Source: Legionella moravica DSM 19234 (lineage in GTDB: Bacteria; Pseudomonadota; Gammaproteobacteria; Legionellales; Legionellaceae). From it: DNA of 64,000 nucleotides. Each line of letters begins with the position of its first letter. Position 1 is the stretch's first letter. Below, piece by piece: positions 8,522-16,604 of the stretch. Below the pieces are notes generated by a model, which saw only the letters and a program-made list of their open reading frames with translations, was not told the DNA's origin and made no database searches. Made by a program: the position numbers and the translations under genes. The DNA lies in contig NZ_KE383999.1 of NCBI RefSeq assembly GCF_000423305.1, positions 179,667 to 243,666 on the forward strand, given 5' to 3'.

Positions 8522-9385
8522 TTATCCTTCAGCAGGTGTATTGGCGTTCTCTAAAGTTCGCTTATCAATGCATTCTAATAATTTAATTCTTCTGGCATCA
8601 GAATTGATAATTTTAAATTCAAAATTATCAATGGTTATAATTTCACCACGGGTTGGTAAATAACCAAAATTATTCATCACTATACCACCTATAGTATCGT
8701 ATGTCTCATCGCTAAAATGAGCGTGGAGCTGTTCATTGAACTCTTCTATAGGCGTGTGTGCTTTGATGATGTAGCAATGATCATCATGAGTTTTGATATA
8801 AGCATCTTCATCTATATCAAATTCATCTTCAATGTCACCGATAATTTGCTCTATTATATCCTCAATAGTAACAAATCCTGATACTTCTCCATACTCATCA
8901 ACCACAATGGCCATATGATTCCGGTTACTACGAAACTCACTAAGTAAACTGTCAAGACGTCTGCTTTCCGGAACAAAGGTCACCTGACGGCAAATATCCA
9001 GCAGATCGAAGGTTTCAATGTGTTCCAGTTGATATCGTAATAGATCTTTGGCATGTAAAATACCTACAACTTCGTTGGTGTTTTCACCTGTGACTGGAAA
9101 TCTGGAGTGGCCGGTTTGGGTAACAACCTTAATGATCTCAGCGTATTCATCATCCTGATTAATATGCACCATTTGATTTTTAGGCAGCATGATGTCTCTG
9201 ACCCGCATTTTGGAAAACAAAATAGCGCCCTCAATCATTGCAAGGGTTTCTGAGTTGATCAGTGACCTAATTTGAGCGTCTCTTAACAAGCTCACCAGTT
9301 CTTCCTGATTTTGAGGTTCACCGTGTAAAAATTGTTTCAATCGAACAAACCACGAACCGTTTTCTTCCTCTTTACTCAAGATCAT
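8522..9385 (-). CDS. corC: CorC-type CBS-domain protein
   Basis: A 287-residue soluble protein with two CBS repeats (about 65-190: MRVRDIMLPKNQMV, SRFPVTGENTNEVVGILHAKD, then HMAIVVDEYGEVSGFVTIED) and a C-terminal transporter-associated CorC/HlyC domain (about 205-280: IGGIVMNNFGYLPTRGE). It lacks the membrane domain of the longer family members, as in E. coli CorC (YbeX), which is tied to magnesium/cobalt homeostasis and ribosome maturation. The start overlaps the end of ybeY by 14 bases. The phoH-ybeY-corC order is widely conserved in proteobacteria. Confidence 0.92.
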   Translation of the reverse strand: MILSKEEENGSWFVRLKQFLHGEPQNQEELVSLLRDAQIRSLINSETLAMIEGAILFSKMRVRDIMLPKNQMVHINQDDEYAEIIKVVTQTGHSRFPVTGENTNEVVGILHAKDLLRYQLEHIETFDLLDICRQVTFVPESRRLDSLLSEFRSNRNHMAIVVDEYGEVSGFVTIEDIIEQIIGDIEDEFDIDEDAYIKTHDDHCYIIKAHTPIEEFNEQLHAHFSDETYDTIGGIVMNNFGYLPTRGEIITIDNFEFKIINSDARRIKLLECIDKRTLENANTPAEG

Positions 9386-9848
9386 TTCCCTCTAAGTCAT
9401 AAGGATTACCATATCCTAATTCAGCTAATAATTTAATCTCAAGATCCTGCATGATTTTCGCATCTTTGTCTTTAATATGATCATAGCCTAATAAATGCAG
9501 GACACCATGAATAACGATTAAGGCCCAATGTTCTTGTAGTGATTTATTCAATTGCTTACTTTCCTCTAGTAAAACAGGAGAACAGATGATGATATCACCT
9601 AAAAGAGGGCATTCTAATTCAACAGCATCGGGTAAATCACAAGGAAAAGCGAGAACATTGGTCGTTTTATTTTGTTGCCTGTAAGTATTATTCAGAAACG
9701 TCATTTCTTCAGCATCAACCAAACGAATAGTTAGTTCCGCATCGTTCAGGTGATCTCTGAGTGCCAGATTTGCCAGCTCCGTTAAATCGGTTTCTGAAAG
9801 GGGCAGGGTATCGTTAGTCGCATTTTGTACGTCAATATGATACGTCAT
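9372..9848 (-). CDS. ybeY: Endoribonuclease YbeY
   Basis: A metal-dependent endoribonuclease of 158 residues involved in 16S rRNA 3' maturation and ribosome quality control. The zinc signature HGVLHLLGYDH is intact. The N-terminal TYHIDVQNAT is typical for the family. ATG 9848 is the proper start, overlapping the phoH TGA stop as ATGA; a longer upstream reading would extend into phoH and is unlikely. Confidence 0.94.
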   Translation of the reverse strand: MTYHIDVQNATNDTLPLSETDLTELANLALRDHLNDAELTIRLVDAEEMTFLNNTYRQQNKTTNVLAFPCDLPDAVELECPLLGDIIICSPVLLEESKQLNKSLQEHWALIVIHGVLHLLGYDHIKDKDAKIMQDLEIKLLAELGYGNPYDLEGNDLE

Positions 9849-10795
9849 TTCGATTTTCCTGAATGTTCGTGGTCGTAACAATCGATAATTTGGGATACTA
9901 ATGGGTGGCGAACAACTTCCCGGCTCGTAAATGTATTAATACTGATATCAGGGATTTTTTTAAATAAGTGAATTGCATGAGCAAGTCCTGATTCAATCCC
10001 TTTAGGCAAGTCAACCTGGGTTATATCTCCAGTAATGACAGTTTTAGAGCCAAAGCCCATACGGGTTAAAAACATTTTCATCTGCATGACTGTTGTATTT
10101 TGGGCTTCATCCAGGATAATAAATGATTCATTTAAGGTGCGTCCCCTCATAAATGCGAGAGGCAATACTTCGATAATATCGCTTTGAATCATTTTCTGAG
10201 TTTCTTTAAACCCGATCATTTCATATAACGCATCATAAATTGGTCTTAGATAGGGAAGTACTTTTTCTACCAGATCACCTGGAAGGAATCCCAATTTTTC
10301 ACCGGCTTCCACCGCGGGTCTAACAAAAATCAGTCTTTGTACTTCACCTTTTTCAAAACATTCAATTGCCTTGGAAACAGCCAGGTATGTCTTACCAGTT
10401 CCAGCAGGCCCTACGGCGAAAGTAATGTCGCATTTATCGATGGAGTCAAGAAACGCTGCCTGTTTGTTATTTCGCGCTGAAATTGATTTACGAGATAATT
10501 TGATATGATGAGTCATTGCTGTTTGATAATCCTTATTAATTAAACCACGCAGGGTTGTAATACTGATCGCTTTTTTGCTTAAAGGATAGAGTAACGTAAA
10601 AATGTGGTTAATTTCTTCAAAATGATGTTCGGATTGACTGTAAATTTCAAGTGATTGCTGTTTGATTTTAATAGTTACGTTGAAGTGTTCTTCAAGAAAC
10701 TTCAGGTTACTGTGTAAAACGCCGCACAGGTTTGCCAGTTCCTGGGTACTGAGAAAGGGTAATTTAATGATGTCTTTGTTCAGTGTACTGCTCAA
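9845..10795 (-). CDS. phoH: PhoH-family ATPase (YbeZ type)
   Basis: A 316-residue P-loop ATPase with an N-terminal KH-like segment (about 10-100), Walker A in VGPAGTGKTYLAV (about 130-143), Walker B FIILDEAQN, and GDITQVDLP downstream. Proteins of this type associate with YbeY and probably remodel RNA. The start appears to be TTG 10795; the conserved N-terminal region begins there, although no strong ribosome site is visible. It is the first gene of the minus-strand run leading into cpxRA and is divergent from the PHP gene. Confidence 0.9.
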   Translation of the reverse strand: MSSTLNKDIIKLPFLSTQELANLCGVLHSNLKFLEEHFNVTIKIKQQSLEIYSQSEHHFEEINHIFTLLYPLSKKAISITTLRGLINKDYQTAMTHHIKLSRKSISARNNKQAAFLDSIDKCDITFAVGPAGTGKTYLAVSKAIECFEKGEVQRLIFVRPAVEAGEKLGFLPGDLVEKVLPYLRPIYDALYEMIGFKETQKMIQSDIIEVLPLAFMRGRTLNESFIILDEAQNTTVMQMKMFLTRMGFGSKTVITGDITQVDLPKGIESGLAHAIHLFKKIPDISINTFTSREVVRHPLVSQIIDCYDHEHSGKSK

Positions 10796-10927
10796 TGTGA
10801 TTTATTTAATTACTAACCTTACTTTAAGAATAGTGCAAAACTGCTATGATCTGCAAGTAATTCAAGGATTTCGAGGAATATTTTGTTATTTAATAAACCA
10901 TATTCTGTCTGATTCAATGTATAAATA

Positions 10928-10936
10928 TGCTATAAT
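10928..10936 (+). promoter_or_regulatory. Extended -10 promoter for the PHP/Sua5 genes
   Basis: TGC followed by the consensus TATAAT (10931-10936), 28 bases before the ATG at 10965. No good -35 lies at the standard distance, which is usual for extended -10 sites. It reads away from phoH. Confidence 0.55.
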
Positions 10937-10964
10937 TTTTGTTTTTTAAAGTGGTTGTCCTTTT

Positions 10965-11804
10965 ATGATCGATCTTCATTGCCACAGTTATTTTTCAGAT
11001 GGAGCACTTAGCCCTGAAGACCTGATTCAAAAAGCGCTGCATCATCAGATTAAATGCTTGTCTCTTACTGATCATGACACTGTCGCTGGTTATGTGGCTT
11101 TGAACCAGGCAGCACAACATACTGGAATTAAAATTGTTACTGGTATCGAGTTCAGTACGCGGTGGAAAAAATACGATATTCATATTCTGGGCTACCAACT
11201 GAATCATACTCCTGAGCTTAATGAATTAATCGCTCATCAGAACGGCAGCCGAGTGGCTCGCGCCAAACAAATAGGCGAGTCGCTTCAATTGGTTGGAATC
11301 GATAATGCTTATGAAAAAGCATGTCAGATTGCCGGACATGAGCGCGTCGGGCGTCCTCATTTTGCTCAGATATTAATAAACGAAGGTAAGACTCGAGATA
11401 TGAAATCTGCGTTTAAACAGTTTCTGGGACGAGGTAAAGCTGCTTATATTCCAACACCCTGGATTAGTATTCAGGAAGCAGTGGAGGGAATTATTCATTC
11501 GGGAGGGCAGGCTGTAATAGCTCATCCGCTTAAATATGGATTGACGCGTTCAAAATTGCATGAGTTAATCAATGTGTTTAAAGAAGCTGGTGGAGAAGGT
11601 CTGGAAGTGGTTTCCGGAGAAATGAATGTGTCTCAGATAAAAGAGATGGCAGCAACATGTTTGCGTTTTAATTTGTTGGCTTCATCTGGTTCTGATTACC
11701 ATAATGATGCAGTATCTCGAATAAATCTTGGACGTCAACAGAAACTACCAGTAAACTGTACGCCTATTTGGCAAGAATGGAACATTGAACAGGGGACTTT
11801 ATGA
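10965..11804 (+). CDS. PHP-domain phosphoesterase (RNase AM/YciV type)
   Basis: A 279-residue PHP protein. Metal ligands are seen in DLHCHSYFSDG (3-13), LTDHDTV (about 38-44), the GIEFS strand, AHPLKYG, and the late SGSDYH motif. E. coli YciV (RnaAM) of this family is a 5'-3' exonuclease acting on short RNAs and 3',5'-bisphosphates. As in enterics it precedes the Sua5/YciO gene and lies near trpS, so the old name TrpH also occurs. ATGA overlap with the next gene (11801) shows coupling. Cytosolic. Confidence 0.9.
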   Translation: MIDLHCHSYFSDGALSPEDLIQKALHHQIKCLSLTDHDTVAGYVALNQAAQHTGIKIVTGIEFSTRWKKYDIHILGYQLNHTPELNELIAHQNGSRVARAKQIGESLQLVGIDNAYEKACQIAGHERVGRPHFAQILINEGKTRDMKSAFKQFLGRGKAAYIPTPWISIQEAVEGIIHSGGQAVIAHPLKYGLTRSKLHELINVFKEAGGEGLEVVSGEMNVSQIKEMAATCLRFNLLASSGSDYHNDAVSRINLGRQQKLPVNCTPIWQEWNIEQGTL

Positions 11805-12421
11805 GTCAGTTTTATGCATTACATCCTGATAATCCACAGGCTCGCTTACTTAGAAAAGCGGTATCCATTATTGAAGATGGTGGATTAATAGTCTATCCAA
11901 CCGATTCGGGTTATGCCTTGGGCTGTAGCCTGGGCAATAAATCAGCTCTTGAACGGATCAGGCGTTTAAGGCAGTTAGATAAAAATCACAACATGACTCT
12001 GGTTTGTCGTGATTTGTCTCAACTCGGCACTTATGCCAAAGTATCCAACTCCATTTTCAGGCTTTTAAAAGCCTTTACGCCCGGATCGTATACTTTTATT
12101 CTTAATGCAACACATGAAGTTCCTCGTTTGATGCTTCATCCTAAAAAACGAACGTTGGGGCTTAGGGTACCTGATAATACAATTACGTTGTCTCTTTTGG
12201 ATAGTCTTGAGGCACCCTTGATGAGCACTACTTTGATACTTCCAGGAGCTCAGGCACCGTTAAGTGAACCTGAAGCAATCAAGGATCTTTTAGGCAATCA
12301 GACTGATTTAATTATAGATGGCGGCAACTGTGGGCATGAACCTACCACTGTAGTTGATTTAACTGGTGATTATCCGGTTATTATCCGAGAAGGGAAAGGT
12401 GATCCCGAGCCTTTTAGATAA
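11801..12421 (+). CDS. YciO/Sua5-family (threonylcarbamoyl-AMP synthase-like) protein
   Basis: A 206-residue single-domain YrdC/Sua5/YciO protein. Seen: YPTDSGYALGCSLGNKSA (nucleotide/threonine site) and KNHNMTLVCRDLSQLGTYA, FTPGSYTFIL, KRTLGLRVPDN, VVDLTGDYPVIIREGKGDP. The closest style is YciO, whose own role is less certain than the tRNA t6A enzyme TsaC/Sua5. It is coupled to the PHP gene. Confidence 0.88.
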   Translation: MSQFYALHPDNPQARLLRKAVSIIEDGGLIVYPTDSGYALGCSLGNKSALERIRRLRQLDKNHNMTLVCRDLSQLGTYAKVSNSIFRLLKAFTPGSYTFILNATHEVPRLMLHPKKRTLGLRVPDNTITLSLLDSLEAPLMSTTLILPGAQAPLSEPEAIKDLLGNQTDLIIDGGNCGHEPTTVVDLTGDYPVIIREGKGDPEPFR

Positions 12422-12753
12422 ATCGAGTTGATTTATATGGAGTCAGAGCTTTGAGAATTTGATAGCAAAGTCTGGTTTGAGTAAAATCAGCCCAGTTAGT
12501 TAAGGATATTGTAATTTCTTAGTCTCTATGGGGATTTTCTCTGGTTGAATTGACTGTTGACGTTGGACTCTTTGAGGTTTTTTGCCCGGCGGTTTAACTG
12601 AGTGTTCTGGGGTACGGTGTTAAACTACTGGATCCCGCGGTCTTCTTAACTGGCATCAGTCAGTAATTGGAGAGACTTCATTGCGTTCAGGATTATGAAA
12701 TTAAGGCAAATTTAAGATTTTTGTATGATTTATAACAACTAAAGAGGATATTG
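12422..12753 (+). other. 332-base non-coding gap before trpS
   Basis: I find no supported gene. A weak inverted repeat, GTTTAAC (12592-12598) and GTTAAAC (12619-12625), sits in a locally GC-richer stretch (about 12580-12650) that stands out from its AT-rich surroundings and could be part of a 5' leader. A TATGAT hexamer (12724-12729) is a possible -10 for trpS, with no clear -35. AGAGG at 12743-12747 is the trpS ribosome site. Confidence 0.4.
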
Positions 12754-13968
12754 ATGTCAGCATTATTTACTTCCAATAAACGAGTGGTTTCTGGAATGCG
12801 TGTCAGCGGAAGATTACATCTTGGACACTATCACGGTGTTTTAAAAAACTGGATTAAATTACAACATCAATACGATTGCTTCTTTTTTGCTGCCGATTGG
12901 CACGGCTTGACTACACAATACGAACATTCAAGTTTTATAAAAAATCACCTTTGGGACATGATCATCGATTGGCTAGCTTGTGGAGTAAATCCTGGGCTGT
13001 CTAAACTATTTATCCAATCCTGGGTACCCGAACATGCTGAGTTGCATTTGCTTTTATCGATGATAACGCCGCTTGGGTGGTTAGAGCGAGTCCCGAGCTT
13101 TAAGGACCAGCAAGAGAAAATAAAAGAAAAAGATTTGTCTACTTATGGATTTTTAGGATATCCGGTATTACAAAGCGCGGATGTGTTATTGTATCATGCG
13201 GATTACGTTCCTGTCGGTGAGGATCAGGTCGCTCATATTGAATTAACACGCGAGATAGCTCGTCGGTTTAACCATATTTATGGCAAAGAAGCCAATTTTG
13301 AAGAGTTGGCGACTGAAGCAATAAAGAAAATGGGTAAGAAAAACAGCAAAATTTACACCGATTTACGAAGACAATTTCAGGAACACGGAGTCCATGAAGC
13401 AATAAAAACTGCTCAAGCGCTTCTTGAGGATCAATCAAACCTCTCTATTGGTGATAAAGAGCGTTTATTGGGCTACCTCGAAGGCAGTGGTAAAATTATA
13501 TTACCAGAACCTCAACCATTGCTAACTGAAATTGCTAAAATGCCCGGGACTGACGGTCAAAAGATGTCAAAATCCTATCATAATACGATTATGTTGCGTG
13601 AAGAACCGGCGCAAGTGGAAAAGAAAGTTTTAACAATGCCTACAGATCCCGCTCGAATCAAGCGTACCGATCCTGGCGATCCTGAAAAATGTCCGGTTTG
13701 GCAATTTCATAAAATTTACTCAAAAGATGATGTTAAAGATTGGGTACAAACAGGATGCCGATCTGCAGGTATCGGGTGTATAGACTGTAAACGTCCGGTA
13801 ATTGATGCAATTAATCAGGAATTGCAACCTATTCAGGAATCAATAGCGGATTATGAATCTGATTTGGGTTCAGTGAAACGCATCGTTTCTGAAGGAAGTG
13901 AGGCTGCCCGGGAGGAAGCCATTAAAAATATGAATACCGTTAGAGAAGTAATGGGATTGGATTATTAA
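12754..13968 (+). CDS. trpS: Tryptophanyl-tRNA synthetase
   Basis: A class I aminoacyl-tRNA synthetase of 404 residues. The HIGH-like motif is in GRLHLGHYHGVLKNW, the ATP/Trp pocket in YPVLQSADVLLYHADYVPVGEDQ, and the KMSKS loop in DGQKMSKSYHNT. It is longer than the common 330-residue TrpRS because of an insertion before KMSKS (about residues 180-255) and a Cys-containing segment CRSAGIGCIDCKRPV near residue 345, which belongs to the longer TrpRS subgroup. ATG 12754 is preceded by AGAGG with good spacing. The stop overlaps the scpA start as TAATG. Confidence 0.94.
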   Translation: MSALFTSNKRVVSGMRVSGRLHLGHYHGVLKNWIKLQHQYDCFFFAADWHGLTTQYEHSSFIKNHLWDMIIDWLACGVNPGLSKLFIQSWVPEHAELHLLLSMITPLGWLERVPSFKDQQEKIKEKDLSTYGFLGYPVLQSADVLLYHADYVPVGEDQVAHIELTREIARRFNHIYGKEANFEELATEAIKKMGKKNSKIYTDLRRQFQEHGVHEAIKTAQALLEDQSNLSIGDKERLLGYLEGSGKIILPEPQPLLTEIAKMPGTDGQKMSKSYHNTIMLREEPAQVEKKVLTMPTDPARIKRTDPGDPEKCPVWQFHKIYSKDDVKDWVQTGCRSAGIGCIDCKRPVIDAINQELQPIQESIADYESDLGSVKRIVSEGSEAAREEAIKNMNTVREVMGLDY

Positions 13969-14762
13969 TGAATGTCGAGTTATCCAATAAACCTGAGATA
14001 AGAGCCATTGTTGATGGCGTGGAACTTACTCAGGTTCCTGATGACTTATTTATACCGCCAGATGCATTGGAAGTTTTGTTGGATTCATTTAGCGGCCCAT
14101 TGGATCTGCTTTTATATCTCATTCGCAAACAAAATATTGATATTCTGGATATTCCCATGGTTAGCATTACTCGGCAATATCTCCAATACATTCAATTGAT
14201 GGAATGCAGACGGCTCGAATTGGCAGCTGATTACTTACTCATGGCAGCAATGCTAGCGGAAATCAAATCACGATTATTACTTCCTGTTACCCCAAACTCT
14301 GAAGATGGGGAAGAGGAAGATCCACGCATGACTTTGGTTAGAAAGTTACAGGCTTATGAACAAATCAAGGAAGCCGCCCAACTACTTGATGCTCTTCCTC
14401 GAAAAGACAGGGATAATTTTATTATTCAAATTACTCCAGATGAAATTGAAACAATAAAAGTTCATCCTGATGTTGAGTTATCTGATTTGATTGAGGCAAT
14501 GAAAGGATTATTGTTGCGAGAAGAACAAATGACTCATCATCAAATTGCCAGAGAGGCAATGTCTGTTCGTGAGCGCATGAGTCTTGTTTTATTAAAGCTA
14601 CAGGAGCATAAGGTCTTGGAATTTACCCAATTGTTTCTCCCCGAAGAAGGACGCATGGGATTAGTTGTTTCTTTGTTAGCCATTCTTGAGTTGGCAAGAC
14701 AATCTTTAATCGTCATCACTCAAAATCAGCCTTTTTCTCCCATCCATCTACAGGCTGCGTGA
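13968..14762 (+). CDS. scpA: Segregation and condensation protein A
   Basis: A 264-residue kleisin-type subunit that bridges SMC heads with ScpB. Typical segments: DSFSGPLDLLLYLIRKQNIDILDIPM (about 38-63), YLLMAAMLAEIKSRLLLP, and a C-terminal winged helix (about 195-255) ending in FLALLELARQ-like sequence (VSLLAILELARQSLI). It is followed at one base by scpB. An SMC gene is not in this window. Confidence 0.95.
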   Translation: MNVELSNKPEIRAIVDGVELTQVPDDLFIPPDALEVLLDSFSGPLDLLLYLIRKQNIDILDIPMVSITRQYLQYIQLMECRRLELAADYLLMAAMLAEIKSRLLLPVTPNSEDGEEEDPRMTLVRKLQAYEQIKEAAQLLDALPRKDRDNFIIQITPDEIETIKVHPDVELSDLIEAMKGLLLREEQMTHHQIAREAMSVRERMSLVLLKLQEHKVLEFTQLFLPEEGRMGLVVSLLAILELARQSLIVITQNQPFSPIHLQAA

Positions 14763-14763
14763 T

Positions 14764-15339
14764 ATGGATGAAAATGAACTAAAAAATATAATTGAAGCAC
14801 TTTTGTTGAGTAGTTCCGATCCTCTTTCCCTGGATCAGCTGCTCGAAGTATTTGATGAGTGGGAGCGTCCTGATCGTGTTCAATTAAAACAAATTATTTC
14901 TCAGTTACAAACCGATTATGAGACTCGCTCATTTGAGTTAATTGAGGTGGCTGGAGGATATCAGATGCAAACGAAATCTTCCTACAGCAACTGGATCGCT
15001 CGATTACAAATAGAAAAACCGAGTAAATACTCGCGTGCATTACTTGAAACTTTGGCAATAATTGCTTATAAGCAACCTGTGACAAGGGCCGATATAGAGG
15101 AAATACGTGGTGTTGCAGTGAGCAGTCACATCATGAAAACCTTGATGGAGAGAGAATGGATTCGTATCGCCGGTCATAAGGACGTTGCCGGGAAACCGGC
15201 TGTATATACTACAACCAAAGAGTTTTTAAATTATTTTAATTTGACTTATTTACATGAACTTCCATCCCTGCCTGAAGTTTTTGAAACATTAACTTTGCAT
15301 AGTGCAAACCAACCTAATGAAGAGTGTATTACTGAATGA
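14764..15339 (+). CDS. scpB: Segregation and condensation protein B
   Basis: A 191-residue protein with two winged-helix domains: the first has IIEALLLSSSDPLSLDQLL, the second has YSRALLETLAIIAYKQPVTRADIEEIRGV, the diagnostic ScpB stretch. It works with ScpA and SMC in chromosome condensation. It overlaps rluB by ATGA (15336-15339), the common scpA-scpB-rluB layout. Confidence 0.95.
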   Translation: MDENELKNIIEALLLSSSDPLSLDQLLEVFDEWERPDRVQLKQIISQLQTDYETRSFELIEVAGGYQMQTKSSYSNWIARLQIEKPSKYSRALLETLAIIAYKQPVTRADIEEIRGVAVSSHIMKTLMEREWIRIAGHKDVAGKPAVYTTTKEFLNYFNLTYLHELPSLPEVFETLTLHSANQPNEECITE

Positions 15340-16076
15340 GCAATGAACGGTTACAAAAAATATTAAGCCAGGCTGGACTTGGATCTCGTCGTGAAATGGA
15401 ACGTTGGATAGAAAATGGTTGGGTTCAGGTCAATGGTAAGCCCGTTAAGTTAGGTGACTCTGCTGGAGCGAATGATAAAATTACCGTAAAAGGTAAACTG
15501 ATTTCTAATCCATTAAAAATCAAACAAAATACTCGAATACTCCTATATCATAAGCCTGTTGGTGAAATTTCCAGCCGACATGATCCTAAGTTCGAGAAAA
15601 CTGTATTTGATAATTTGCCTCATCTTCGCCAAGGCCGTTGGGTTCAGGTAGGAAGGCTGGATCTGAATACTTCAGGGTTACTTATTTTTACTAATGATGG
15701 AGAATTAGCTAACCAACTGATGCATCCAAAATACGGTTTGGAGCGAGAGTATGCAGTTAGGGTTCATGGTCAGGTAAGTCCTGAAGCATTAGTGAATTTA
15801 CAAAAAGGTGTTCAATTGGATGATGGTATGGCTCAATTTACCAAAATCGAGTTTCGTGGTGGTGAAGGCACTAACAGCTGGTATCATGTTACCTTAAATG
15901 AAGGAAGAAATCGTGAGGTCAGACGGCTTTGGGAGTCGCAAGGAGTCGAGGTAAGCCGTTTGATTCGAATCCGTTATGGGATGCTGTCCATGCCCAGATT
16001 TTTGACTCGAGGCCAGACCTATGAATTAACGCCAAAACAGGTGACCGAATTTATTGCTTCTTTGCCTACAGAGTAA
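15336..16076 (+). CDS. rluB: 23S rRNA pseudouridine synthase RluB
   Basis: A 246-residue RsuA/RluB/E/F-family enzyme, expected to act on 23S rRNA U2605. An N-terminal S4 RNA-binding domain (ERLQKILSQAGLGSRREMERWI) precedes the catalytic domain with the active-site Asp in GRLDLNTSGLLIFTNDGELA and the EGRNREVRRLWES motif. Length fits RluB rather than the longer variants with acidic C-terminal tails. Last gene of the scp operon. Confidence 0.93.
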   Translation: MSNERLQKILSQAGLGSRREMERWIENGWVQVNGKPVKLGDSAGANDKITVKGKLISNPLKIKQNTRILLYHKPVGEISSRHDPKFEKTVFDNLPHLRQGRWVQVGRLDLNTSGLLIFTNDGELANQLMHPKYGLEREYAVRVHGQVSPEALVNLQKGVQLDDGMAQFTKIEFRGGEGTNSWYHVTLNEGRNREVRRLWESQGVEVSRLIRIRYGMLSMPRFLTRGQTYELTPKQVTEFIASLPTE

Positions 16077-16604
16077 ATTATTTCCTAATCTCATAAATGG
16101 TATTGCGCCTTTTAGTGAAATCCAATTCTATTTATTATCTTCTTGGTATAGGGTGAGTTTTATACCTCCCGAGAGTGGTAAATAATAGAATTGGTGTGTT
16201 CACCCATTTTAAACTGCCCATATCCAGGTGGTCACTATCTTCCTATTTTTCCTTCTAGTCTTTTGGGACTCTTTTTAGCGATTTCTTCCTCACTGTACTT
16301 GATACAAAAATTCCGGATAATTTTAAAGATCCTATCGAGCTTGTTTATCAGAGACAGAAGCAAATTCAGAGGCTGGCCAGGATTGTTTATGTTATCAGTC
16401 TCTTGAAAAGGTTGTAATGCTTCTGGAGGTGTAGTTACTATATAATAAATAAACGAATTATGAAAAACTCATGGTTTATTGGTTAAAATAGAAGTCAATT
16501 TAAGAGTTTTTCTTAATCAGGTATATCAATTGGTTTGGGAGATTCTTCGTAGTGCTCATGATCGGGGAATTCCGAGGGCTTAATGCACTAATCAGGGAGT
16601 AAAA
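16077..16604. other. 528-base intergenic region with nested hairpin
   Basis: No supported gene. It contains a nested inverted repeat at 16122-16194 (listed separately) and a second pair, GAAAAACTC near 16461 and GAGTTTTTC near 16505. An AGGGAG ribosome site (16594-16599) sits just before the SET-protein start. Base composition is AT-rich and looks like accessory DNA. Confidence 0.5.
16122..16194. repeat. 73-base nested inverted repeat
   Basis: Outer arms CCAATTCTATT (16122-16132) and AATAGAATTGG (16184-16194) are perfect complements. Inside them GGTATA (16145-16150) and TATACC (16161-16166) form a second stem. It could be a structured RNA, a terminator-like structure after rluB, or a small mobile palindrome; no T run follows the outer stem. 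Confidence 0.6.

Noticed and set aside
10662..10949. 95-codon plus-strand frame
   Set aside because: Mostly antisense to phoH and runs over the promoter of the PHP gene.
15962..15972. tRNA T-arm-like GATTCGAATCC
   Set aside because: Lies within the rluB coding frame, with no acceptor or anticodon arms around it.
16191..16406. 71-codon plus-strand frame after rluB
   Set aside because: Begins in an inverted-repeat arm, has no ribosome site and no recognisable protein features.
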